The notes under the pieces were generated by a model. The model worked only from the letters and a program-made list of their open reading frames with translations, was not told the DNA's origin and did not search any database. DNA of 5,514 bases from NCBI GenBank assembly GCA_030622775.1, contig JAUXFS010000163.1, positions 1 to 5,514 of the forward strand. Direction: 5' to 3'. The position numbers and the translations under genes were made by a program. Positions 1 through 5,481 of this stretch are shown piece by piece. Position 1 is the first letter of the stretch, and the number at the start of each line of letters is the position of its first letter. Source of the DNA: Rhodospirillales bacterium. GTDB taxonomy: Bacteria; Pseudomonadota; Alphaproteobacteria; Rhodospirillales; Defluviicoccaceae.

Positions 1-1
1 C

Positions 2-91
2 CCGTGTCCGGCGCACAAGCAGATTGCCATCGAGGCGGCGTTCTGGCACTTCAGAATGATCGGAACCTCCAACGGCGGCGAAAACTTTTAG
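2..91 (+). CDS. C-terminal fragment of an unrecognised protein, cut by the left edge
   Basis: An open frame enters from the left edge in frame 2 and ends at TAG 89-91, giving 29 residues that end in GTSNGGENF. Third codon positions are almost all G or C, as expected for a real gene in a genome of this base composition; this is the main reason for preferring it over the overlapping frame 1 reading. The tail is too short for me to assign a family. It could be the end of a transposase or of a chromosomal gene. No function is proposed. Positions 92-281 after it hold no convincing gene, only a 7-bp inverted repeat (219-225 with 244-250). Confidence 0.35.
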   Translation, partial: PCPAHKQIAIEAAFWHFRMIGTSNGGENF

Positions 92-287
92 TGGCGGCTC
101 TTGAGGTTTGGTTCCGCGGATTTCCGAGGGCGTGGAGCTCGATTGAATCTGCGATCGCGGCAGGGATACGGTTTTCCCCGCAATAATTTCGGTGACACAA
201 AAAATATTTGACGCGCCGCAACGTCGGCGGTGAGTTTGAGTTTGACGTTGGTGGGGCAGCCGTGGCGAGGACTCCACCTGAGTGTCG

Positions 288-330
288 TTGACAAATGTAC
301 ATACATTCGTCCATATAACTCGTATGGACG
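288..330 (+). promoter_or_regulatory. brnTA promoter and probable autoregulatory operator
   Basis: A perfect -35 box TTGACA lies at 288-293. Two inverted repeats follow it back to back. The first, at 294-307, is AATGTA-CA-TACATT. The second, at 308-330, is CGTCCATA-N7-TATGGACG, and its right arm covers the brnT start codon (324-326). The -10 element is uncertain: TATAAC at 314-319 is a good match but 20 nt from the -35, while CATATA at 312-317 has an 18-nt spacer and is a poorer match. BrnTA-type operons are known to be repressed by their own antitoxin, which has a ribbon-helix-helix domain, so a repressor bound here would block both polymerase and ribosome access. The repeats are directly visible; the operator role is inferred. 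Confidence 0.6.
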
Positions 331-626
331 TGTCCGTAGCGGGGTTCGAGTGGGACAAAGGGAATTGGCCGAAGTGCGGACGGCATGGCCTCACCCGGGA
401 CGAAATCGAGGCGGTCTTTGAAGGCTCTCCCGCCGTTTACCCCGACCCGGCGCATTCTCGGGAGGAAGAACGGATGCTCGCCATCGGAACGACGCAGGCC
501 GGGCGGTGGCTGCTGATCGCGTTCACGCTGCGGCGACGGGAGCGCGAGACGTTGATCCGGCCGATCAGCGTCCGCTATATGCATCGGAAAGAGGTGGACC
601 ACTATGAGCGACAAAGTGAATCTTAA
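324..626 (+). CDS. brnT: BrnT family toxin (ribonuclease toxin of a type II toxin-antitoxin pair)
   Basis: A 100-residue protein with the full BrnT pattern. Near the N-terminus it has FEWDKGNWPKCGRHGL (residues 8-23), matching the family's W-D-x-x-K-x-x-x-x-x-KHG signature. DPAHSREEER (41-50) follows, then a hydrophobic strand with GRWLLIAFTLR (60-70), and finally RPISVRYMHRKEVDHYE (79-95), matching the family's R-x-I-S-x-R ... E-x-x-x-Y-E ending. BrnT toxins are RelE-fold ribonucleases that inhibit translation. The start at 324 gives the normal family length. A GTG at 282 in the same frame would add 14 residues unlike the family and would put the promoter inside the gene. No Shine-Dalgarno sequence precedes 324, so the message may be leaderless or nearly so. 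The end overlaps brnA by 23 nt, which suggests translational coupling. Toxin-first order is usual for this family. Confidence 0.85.
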   Translation: MDVSVAGFEWDKGNWPKCGRHGLTRDEIEAVFEGSPAVYPDPAHSREEERMLAIGTTQAGRWLLIAFTLRRRERETLIRPISVRYMHRKEVDHYERQSES

Positions 627-876
627 GCCGCTTCCCCGGTTCGGATCCGACGAGGAGGCGGAGCGGTTCGTCGAGGAAGCCGACCTGAGCGCATACGACC
701 TGTCGGGTTTCAAGCCCACCCGGTTCGAATACGAGCGGAAATCGGCGCGGGTCAACATGCGACTTCCGACGCCCCTGCTCGACGCGGTCAAGGCCAAGGC
801 GCGGGCGCGGGGCATTCCCTATCAGCGGTTCATCCGGGAAGCGTTGGAGCGAGCCCTGGGTGACGGGCGGCCGTAG
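604..876 (+). CDS. brnA: BrnA/CopG-type antitoxin with ribbon-helix-helix domain
   Basis: A 90-residue antitoxin partner of the preceding toxin. The N-terminal half, LKPLPRFGSDEEAERFVEEA (residues 7-26) with DLSAYDLSGF (27-36), is the acidic toxin-binding part typical of the CopG-antitoxin/BrnA families. The C-terminal half (about 47-86), with ARVNMRLPTPLLDAVKAKAR and then a second helix IPYQRFIREALERAL, is a ribbon-helix-helix DNA-binding domain. A Shine-Dalgarno sequence GAGGTGG (591-597) sits six bases before the ATG, inside the end of brnT. The stronger ribosome site on the antitoxin fits the need to make more antitoxin than toxin. The protein is expected to bind its toxin and to repress the operon through the repeats at 294-330. 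Whether it belongs to the BrnA or the CopG-antitoxin profile is not something I can settle by eye. Confidence 0.82.
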   Translation: MSDKVNLKPLPRFGSDEEAERFVEEADLSAYDLSGFKPTRFEYERKSARVNMRLPTPLLDAVKAKARARGIPYQRFIREALERALGDGRP

Positions 877-1028
877 CAGAAATCGGTCCGGTCCGTTCAC
901 GGCACTTATACCGGCAAGCCCATGACTGGACTCGCCTCTGGTCGCAATGTGCCCAGTCCCTCAATCGCCGGGCGCGGACCTCCGTCCGCTTGGCTATCCT
1001 CGCTGCGCTGCGGGCGCGCACTTGCGCT

Positions 1029-1066
1029 TGCCGGCGAGCCGGTATCTGCTTTTCCCTCTCTTCCCC
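1029..1066 (+). terminator. Possible weak terminator of brnTA
   Basis: TGCCGG-CGAG-CCGGTA (1029-1044) forms a six-pair stem including one G-U pair, with a tetraloop. It is followed by a pyrimidine tract (1047-1068) that includes TTTT at 1050-1053. It lies between the convergent ends of brnA and the regulator gene, the right place for termination of brnTA transcripts. The stem is short and the T run is interrupted by C, so this is tentative. The rest of 877-1069 holds no gene that I can support. Confidence 0.25.
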
Positions 1067-1069
1067 TCG

Positions 1070-2653
1070 CTATCGCGGCGTCATGCCGGCTTCCACGATC
1101 TGGTCCTCGTTGCGGAAACGACAGTCCGATCGTGGGCACACCCGGCACCTTGGCCCGACGGGGGTCGCCGCCTGTGTCGACGAGAGATCCAACCCGTCGG
1201 CGTAGACCGTCCGGTAGGCGTGCCGCAGGTCGCAAATCAACATGACCGATTGGAGGAAAGGGGCCTCGTGAAACGAGGCGGGCTGCTTTGTCACCGCCTG
1301 GGCGATCATCAGATAACGCGCCCCGTTCGGGAACTCGACCAACCTGCGAATCGTCCGGCTGGGCGTTTGGTAGGAATTGAAGATTGCCCACAAGGGACAG
1401 GCATGGCCGCCGCGCACCAAGGGCAGACCCGGGAGGGGAAAACGCTTGGTGATGAATCCCGCCGGGTCCGAGCGCAGGAATGCGAAAGGCACGCCGGGTA
1501 GATCCGGATTTCGCAGGGTTACCAGTCGGTGGCAGACCTGTTCGTAGCTGGCGTCGTAGTGTTGGCCGACAATTTCGATATCGTAGCGGCAATCGGCGAC
1601 CAACCGCAGGAACTGTTCATAAGGAAAGACCAGGACCCCCGCCACATAAGACGAGGGCGCGGACCGGGCTCGGTCTCGCGCCGTGTCACTGGTTAGAAGG
1701 GGGTCTTCCAACTGGCTCTCGATCGCGGCCGCCGCTTCGACCCGGGCGATCTGCCTGGCAAGCTGAAAGCGGCGAGTCGATCTCGGGGCATTTGCCAGGA
1801 AAGCAACCTGGCTCGCCTCGGAATCGAACCGCGTCAAGTTACGAAAGCCGCCCGGCTTGGGGCCTTCCGAACTCAGTCGCGCGACGGTCGTTGCATGCTT
1901 CGAGTGCAAATATTCCGTGAGCGAAGCCTCATCGGTTCCGCCATATCGCACCAATCGTTGCCGAATTTCATCGCCGGCCTGTTCGAGCACCGGGAACCAG
2001 GCATTGTGCTGCAGCATGAAATCGTCGACCTCGTCGGCGGGGGTCGCCGCGTGAAACACCTTGGCGGACTGGTCGAAGAGGCCCGCGAGCAACGGTGTGG
2101 TTTCCGACAGCCGGTGGCTTTCCATGGAAATGATTTCGTGGAAGCGCCGGCGATGGACATCGTCCAACTCGGGCACATCGTCCAGGATTTCCAAGGACGA
2201 ACGTATCGCCGTCACGTGGCTCAGCATTTGATGGATGGCGTTACCCAGCACCGGATCCTGGTTCAGCCGGTCCGACAGGGCGTTGGCGATAGCCGTTTGA
2301 TCGCGCCACGCGCGATAGAGGGTCAGCAGTGCGCGAGTCCAATCCGGGTGCCGCCCGACCAGGTCGGGTGCGAGGTCCGGCGACAGATCGATGTGCTGAA
2401 GCAGCGGTTCAAGCGCGACCTCTCTGAGATCCGCGATCATTCGCAGCTCCGCGCGACCGGTCAAGGCATCCGTCCCGACGTCGAGCAGCGCCGCGATTTT
2501 TTGCAGAAGAGCGCCCCCAATCTGGCGTTTGTTCGCCTCGATCAGGTTCAGGTAAGACGGCGAAATTTCCAGGCGTTTGGCGAGCTCGGCCTGGGTCAGG
2601 CCGAGCGCCTTGCGCTTCGAGCGGATCCGAAATCCAACAGGGGCTCGATCCAT
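1070..2653 (-). CDS. XRE/ScfR-type transcriptional regulator (short-chain acyl-CoA responsive family)
   Basis: A 527-residue protein with ScfR-family architecture. Residues 9-62 are an XRE helix-turn-helix (LGLTQAELAKRLEISPSYLN). Residues 138-195 resemble the dimerisation helices of histidine kinases but lack the catalytic H-box. Residues about 245-385 match the IrrE-like region of the family, with the HExxH metalloprotease motif replaced by ARQIARVE. The C-terminal part has the family hallmarks: SYEQVCHRL (369-377), GGHACPLWAIF (415-425), QTPSR, VYADGLDL (483-490) and CRVCPRSDC (503-511), a C-x2-C-x4-C cluster. Relatives such as RamB and PccR control acetate, glyoxylate or propionyl-CoA genes and probably sense acyl-CoA. 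The start at 2653 has GGGAGT upstream (2659-2664 on the complement). The gene converges on brnTA and is divergent from the small gene at 2868. The exact effector and targets cannot be read from the sequence. Confidence 0.88.
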   Translation of the reverse strand: MDRAPVGFRIRSKRKALGLTQAELAKRLEISPSYLNLIEANKRQIGGALLQKIAALLDVGTDALTGRAELRMIADLREVALEPLLQHIDLSPDLAPDLVGRHPDWTRALLTLYRAWRDQTAIANALSDRLNQDPVLGNAIHQMLSHVTAIRSSLEILDDVPELDDVHRRRFHEIISMESHRLSETTPLLAGLFDQSAKVFHAATPADEVDDFMLQHNAWFPVLEQAGDEIRQRLVRYGGTDEASLTEYLHSKHATTVARLSSEGPKPGGFRNLTRFDSEASQVAFLANAPRSTRRFQLARQIARVEAAAAIESQLEDPLLTSDTARDRARSAPSSYVAGVLVFPYEQFLRLVADCRYDIEIVGQHYDASYEQVCHRLVTLRNPDLPGVPFAFLRSDPAGFITKRFPLPGLPLVRGGHACPLWAIFNSYQTPSRTIRRLVEFPNGARYLMIAQAVTKQPASFHEAPFLQSVMLICDLRHAYRTVYADGLDLSSTQAATPVGPRCRVCPRSDCRFRNEDQIVEAGMTPR

Positions 2654-2692
2654 CGTTCACTCCCGACAACCGCCGCGAAGTCGCGCCGGCGA

Positions 2693-2738
2693 GTCAACAA
2701 TTGACACAACGGGCCGTTTCACACAACAATTATTGACA
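2693..2738. promoter_or_regulatory. Repeated TTGACA boxes and palindromes upstream of the regulator gene
   Basis: Two related blocks occur about 30 bp apart: CAACAATTGACA (2695-2706) and CAACAATTATTGACA (2724-2738), identical except for three extra bases. Each contains a palindrome: GTCAA-CAA-TTGAC at 2693-2705 and CAAT-T-ATTG at 2727-2735. The block is clearly AT-rich compared with the genes around it. It lies 40-85 bp upstream of the regulator's start on the other strand, where an autoregulatory site or back-to-back promoters would be. The second TTGACA (2733-2738) could serve as a -35 for rightward transcription, with GATACT at 2758-2763 (19-nt spacer) as -10. I did not see the TTTGCAAA element described for some ScfR relatives. 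Confidence 0.4.
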
Positions 2739-2765
2739 AAAAAACATCCTTATATCAGATACTTA

Positions 2766-2794
2766 TTGCGATAGTTACAAGCGCGCTTTACAAC
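2766..2794 (+). promoter_or_regulatory. Candidate promoter of the small membrane-peptide gene
   Basis: TTGCGA (2766-2771) and TACAAC (2789-2794), each matching four of six consensus positions, are separated by exactly 17 nt. Transcription would begin near 2801 and give a 5' UTR of about 67 nt. The alternative is the TTGACA at 2733 with its 19-nt spacer. Both are weak by sequence alone. Confidence 0.3.
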
Positions 2795-2796
2795 AG

Positions 2797-2840
2797 GGGT
2801 CAAGGCATATCATTCGACCCGAGGTCGGATAGACGACCCG
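2797..2840. repeat. Inverted and direct CGACCC repeats in the 5' UTR of the small gene
   Basis: GGGTC (2797-2801) is complementary to GACCC (2816-2820). CGACC-CGA-GGTCG (2815-2827) forms a compact hairpin that competes with that pairing. CGACCCG occurs twice (2815-2821 and 2834-2840). This cluster falls between the candidate promoter and the ribosome site of the small gene, so it could be an operator or a 5' UTR structure. The function is inferred; the arms are short. Confidence 0.3.
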
Positions 2841-2867
2841 AAAAAACCAACCCACAGGAGGCCCAAG

Positions 2868-2954
2868 ATGTCACACCTGCTCAAGAACAAGTCTCTTCTG
2901 ATCCTGCCCGTCGCTTTTTCGGTCCTGATTGTGATCGGAATTTTGGTAAGCTAA
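2868..2954 (+). CDS. 28-residue single-span membrane peptide, unrecognised
   Basis: A short gene of 28 codons ending at TAA 2952-2954. A perfect AGGAGG (2856-2861) sits six bases before the ATG, the best ribosome binding site in the window and the main reason to believe the gene is real. The peptide starts with a short polar, basic segment (MSHLLKNK), followed by about 20 almost purely hydrophobic residues (SLLILPVAFS, then VLIVIGILVS) to the end. That makes one membrane helix, probably with the basic N-terminus in the cytoplasm. Pro14 and Gly24 lie within the helix. I recognise no family. Other tiny one-helix proteins, such as KdpF or CydX, are accessory subunits or regulators of larger membrane complexes, but no partner is encoded nearby. 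The gene is divergent from the ScfR-type regulator, which may control it. A role as a toxin peptide is possible but unsupported. Confidence 0.62.
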   Translation: MSHLLKNKSLLILPVAFSVLIVIGILVS

Positions 2955-3007
2955 CTCGTTTCAATGCACTGGGCTCGTGGCCGGCGGTGATGATCCGAGG
3001 CCACCTT

Positions 3008-3045
3008 GGCGCCCCCGGGCGCCTACCGCCCGGCCCCGTCTTTTT
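3008..3045 (+). terminator. Probable intrinsic terminator after the small gene
   Basis: Two alternative GC-rich stems overlap. GGCGCC-CCCG-GGCGCC spans 3008-3023, and CCGGGCG-CCTAC-CGCCCGG spans 3015-3033. A run of five T follows at 3041-3045. The T run begins seven bases after the second stem, which is further than ideal, so termination may be inefficient. Position and orientation fit the end of the transcript of the small membrane-peptide gene, 54 bases downstream of its stop codon. Confidence 0.4.
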
Positions 3046-3144
3046 CTTCCCCTCGATACCGGCGAACCCGCGCCGGGAATCGCTTCGGCCGCCGGGTGCG
3101 TCCCCGTAGATTTCGGCGTTCGTGCATTCCTTGGCATTGAGCCA

Positions 3145-3172
3145 TCGACGGCATTCTCGTGAATGCCGTCGA
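3145..3172. repeat. Perfect 12-bp hairpin with TCGT loop
   Basis: TCGACGGCATTC (3145-3156) and GAATGCCGTCGA (3161-3172) are exact reverse complements around the four-base loop TCGT. No T run follows on either strand, so it is not a standard intrinsic terminator. It lies about 130 bp upstream of the serC -35 box, too far for a typical repressor site in the core promoter. It could be a dispersed intergenic repeat, a protein binding site, or an RNA end-protecting structure. Confidence 0.55.
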
Positions 3173-3299
3173 CCAAAGCGATTGTGATTTTGTTCTCGGG
3201 AACGGAGAGTCGGTTCACGGATTTTCCCGCGGTTTGACGCGCTTGATGGGCGCGGCGTGTCGTCGATGGGCGTAATCTTCAAGGGCTCGTACAAGGCGA

Positions 3300-3328
3300 T
3301 TGACTGGAGGAGCACGACTACTTATAAG
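3300..3328 (+). promoter_or_regulatory. serC promoter (sigma-70 type)
   Basis: TTGACT (3300-3305) and TATAAG (3323-3328), each matching five of six consensus bases, lie exactly 17 nt apart. This is the best promoter in the window. The predicted start near 3335 coincides with the first bases of the serC leader structure, so promoter and leader predictions support each other. Confidence 0.72.
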
Positions 3329-3332
3329 AGTG

Positions 3333-3387
3333 GCGGGCCACGGTCTCCCAACGGGCCGCGACCCATCTGAAAGGATGGGAGTATATT
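3333..3387 (+). ncRNA. serC leader RNA (cis-regulatory element before serC)
   Basis: A short structured leader ends directly at the serC start codon. CCCATC (3362-3367) pairs with GATGGG (3374-3379) around the loop TGAAAG, placing the ribosome binding site GGGAG (3377-3381) in the 3' arm. Upstream, GCGG (3333-3336) can pair with CCGC (3356-3359). An alternative fold pairs GGTC (3342-3345) with GACC (3360-3363), and CTCCC (3345-3349) is complementary to GGGAG (3377-3381). The folds exclude each other, as in a translational switch. A conserved 'serC' RNA motif is known upstream of serC operons in alphaproteobacteria; location, size and hairpin fit it. I am matching from memory of the motif, without a covariance search. 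Its ligand, if any, is not known to me. Confidence 0.65.
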
Positions 3388-4560
3388 ATGGACAAGCTAC
3401 TCAGGCCGAACGTCCGTCCGGCCGATCCCTGTTTTTCATCCGGTCCCTGCGCCAAACGACCCGGTTGGTCGGTGGCGGCTCTCGCCGACGCGTGCGTCGG
3501 CCGATCCCACCGCTCGAAGCCCGGCAAGAGCAAGCTCAAGGAAGTCATCGACCGGTCGCGGGCGATCCTCGGAATCCCCGAAAGCTACCGCATCGGCATC
3601 GTTCCGGCGTCCGATACCGGCGCCGTCGAGATGGTCTTGTGGTCGCTGTTGGGGCCGCGTGGCGTCGATGTTCTCGCTTGGGAGAGCTTCGGGAGCGGTT
3701 GGGCCACCGACGTGGTCAAGCAATTGAAACTGCCGGACATCCGGGTGCTGGACGCCGACTACGGCAAGCTGCCTGATCTGCGCCGGGTCGACTTCTCGCG
3801 CGACGTGATCTTCACCTGGAACGGCACCACCTCGGGGGTCTGCGTTCCGGACGGCGGATGGATCGCCGACGATCGCTCGGGATTGACCATCTGTGACGCC
3901 ACCTCGGCGGTATTCGCCTGGGACCTGCCCTGGAACAAGCTCGATGTCATCACCTATTCCTGGCAGAAGGTCCTCGGCGGCGAGGGTCAACACGGGATGG
4001 TCGTCCTCGGCCCGCGCGCCGTCGAGCGGCTGGAAACCCATACACCGTCATGGCCGCTGCCGAAGATCTTCCGGCTGACCAAGGCCGGCAAGCTGATCGA
4101 GGGGGTGTTCAAGGGCGAAACGATCAATACACCGTCGATGCTGGCGGTCGAGGACGCCCTGGACGCCCTCGGGTGGGCCGAATCGATCGGCGGCCTCAAG
4201 GCGATGAACGCACGTTCGAAAGCCAACCTCGCCGCGATCGAGGGCTGGGTGGCGGAAAGTGCCTGGGCGGCCTTTCTCGCCGAAGACCCGGCGACACGGT
4301 CGCGCACCTCGGTGTGCCTGAAGATCGTCGACCCCTGGTTCACCGGGCTGGACGGCGAACGCCGGTCGGCGGCGGCCAAGCGAATCGCCTCCCTGCTCGA
4401 CCAGGAAGGCGTCGCCTTCGACATCGGCGCCTACCGGGACGCGCCGCCGGGACTGCGGATCTGGGCGGGCGCCACCGTCGACACCGCCGACATCGAGGCC
4501 CTGCTCCCCTGGCTCGACTGGGCCTATTCCGCGATCAAGGCGGAAGCTCCCGCTCCTTAG
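3388..4560 (+). CDS. serC: Phosphoserine aminotransferase (alphaproteobacterial type)
   Basis: A 390-residue cytoplasmic, pyridoxal-phosphate-dependent class V aminotransferase. It converts 3-phosphohydroxypyruvate and glutamate into phosphoserine and 2-oxoglutarate, the second step of serine synthesis; SerC enzymes can also act in pyridoxal phosphate synthesis. The N-terminus FSSGPCAKRPGWS (16-28) and GRSHRSKPGKSKLK (38-51) are typical of the alphaproteobacterial/archaeal SerC branch. IGIVPASDTGAVEM (69-82) forms the phosphate-cup region, and CDATSAVFAWDLPW (169-182) carries Asp170, which should contact the cofactor ring nitrogen. YSWQKVLGGEGQHG (190-203) carries the probable Schiff-base Lys194. 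The length is slightly above the usual 370-380. GGGAG (3377-3381) lies six bases before the ATG, inside the leader hairpin. The gap to serA is 42 bases with no terminator, so the two are cotranscribed. Intact. Confidence 0.95.
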   Translation: MDKLLRPNVRPADPCFSSGPCAKRPGWSVAALADACVGRSHRSKPGKSKLKEVIDRSRAILGIPESYRIGIVPASDTGAVEMVLWSLLGPRGVDVLAWESFGSGWATDVVKQLKLPDIRVLDADYGKLPDLRRVDFSRDVIFTWNGTTSGVCVPDGGWIADDRSGLTICDATSAVFAWDLPWNKLDVITYSWQKVLGGEGQHGMVVLGPRAVERLETHTPSWPLPKIFRLTKAGKLIEGVFKGETINTPSMLAVEDALDALGWAESIGGLKAMNARSKANLAAIEGWVAESAWAAFLAEDPATRSRTSVCLKIVDPWFTGLDGERRSAAAKRIASLLDQEGVAFDIGAYRDAPPGLRIWAGATVDTADIEALLPWLDWAYSAIKAEAPAP

Positions 4561-4602
4561 ATCAAGGTTGAAATCCCCGTAACTCAAACGAGAGGCGTGA
4601 GA

Positions 4603-5481
4603 ATGCCGAAAGTTCTGATCTCCGACAAGATGAGCCCCCGAGCCGCGGAAATTTTCCGCCACTGCGGAGTCGAGGTCGACGTCAAGACCGGGATGACCCC
4701 GGAGGAACTGATCGCCTGCATCGGCGACTACGACGGGCTCGCCATCCGCTCGTCGACCAAGGTTACCGCCGACGTGCTCGCCGCGGCCAACGGCCTCAAG
4801 GCTATCGGGCGCGCCGGCATCGGCGTCGACAACGTCGACATCCCCGCCGCGACGTCGCGCGGCATCGTGGTGATGAACACCCCGTTCGGCAATTCGATCA
4901 CCACCGCCGAGCATGCGATCGCGCTGATGATGGCGCTGGCGCGGCAGGTTCCGCAGGCCAACGTCTCCACCCATCAGGGCAAGTGGGAGAAATCCAAGTA
5001 CATGGGCGTCGAGCTTATGGGTAAAACCCTCGGCATCATCGGTTGCGGCAACATCGGCTCGATCGTCGCCGACCGCGCCCAGGGCCTGAAGATGAAGGTC
5101 ATCGCCTACGACCCGTATCTGTCTACGGAACGGGCCGAGGATCTCGGCGTCGAGAAGGCGGAGCTCGACCAGCTTTTCGCCCGCGCCGATTTCATCAGCC
5201 TCCATGCGCCGGCGACCGATGCGACCCGCGGCATCATCAACGCGGACAGCATCGCCAAGATGAAGCCGGGCGTCAGGATCATCAACTGCGCCCGTGGCGG
5301 CCTGGTGATCGAGGCGGACCTCAAGGCCGGCATCGAAAGCGGCCGCGTCGCCGCCGCGGCCCTCGACGTGTTTCCCAAGGAACCGGCGCGCGAAAGCGTC
5401 CTGTTCGGGATGGAGCAGGTCATCGCGACACCGCACCTGGGGGCGTCGACGACCGAGGCCCAGGAGAAGGTCGCCCTGCAG
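4603..5481 (+). CDS. serA: D-3-phosphoglycerate dehydrogenase, 5' part only (cut at contig end)
   Basis: The first 293 residues of SerA, which oxidises 3-phosphoglycerate to 3-phosphohydroxypyruvate with NAD+, the entry step of serine synthesis. The nucleotide-binding fold is centred on GIIGCGNIGS (144-153), preceded by the family's GRAGIGVDNVD (69-79). The catalytic triad is visible: Arg231 in NCARGG, Glu260 in DVFPKEP, and His278 in TPHLGAST. The start at 4603 has GAGAGG (4590-4595) seven bases upstream; a GTG at 4597 would sit too close to it. Typical bacterial enzymes of this type have about 525 residues, with intervening and ACT domains after this point. Here the apparent frame continues for seven foreign residues to TAG at 5503-5505, but those codons are adapter sequence, so the real gene simply runs off the contig. 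It should not be called a short-form SerA. Confidence 0.93.

Larger units (their letters stand above)
2955..3299. other. Intergenic stretch without a convincing gene
   Basis: About 345 bases between the small gene and the serC promoter. Open frames here (for example 2977-3162 on + and longer ones on -) are rich in Arg, Pro and Gly, lack ribosome sites and resemble no family, so I do not annotate them. The stretch holds a GC-rich hairpin pair with a T run (3008-3045) and a perfect 12-bp hairpin (3145-3172), described separately. Confidence 0.6.

Noticed and set aside
282..323. GTG at 282 as start of brnT
   Set aside because: It would add 14 residues not seen in the family and begin before the TTGACA promoter box at 288.
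51..815. A 254-codon open frame on the - strand opposite brnTA
   Set aside because: The + strand brnT and brnA have clear family motifs and a ribosome site for brnA; the - strand product is low-complexity and unrecognisable.
906..1592. A 228-codon open frame on the - strand in another frame at the end of the regulator gene
   Set aside because: The regulator reading frame carries the conserved ScfR C-terminal motifs through this region, so this is a shadow frame.
2881..3315. Open frames on the - strand through the serC upstream region (144 and 85 codons)
   Set aside because: Arg/Gly/Pro-rich products without family resemblance, overlapping the small gene's terminator candidate and the hairpin; no ribosome site seen.
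3266..3370. A 34-codon frame with four serine codons just upstream of serC, possible attenuator leader peptide
   Set aside because: It starts upstream of the strong promoter at 3300-3328, lacks a ribosome site, and overlaps the leader RNA fold; a peptide-based attenuator is not supported.
4048..5436. A 462-codon open frame on the - strand opposite serC and serA
   Set aside because: It is a shadow of two well-recognised + strand genes with biased codons; its protein is Asp/Gly/Arg-rich, matches no family, and would span the serC-serA junction.
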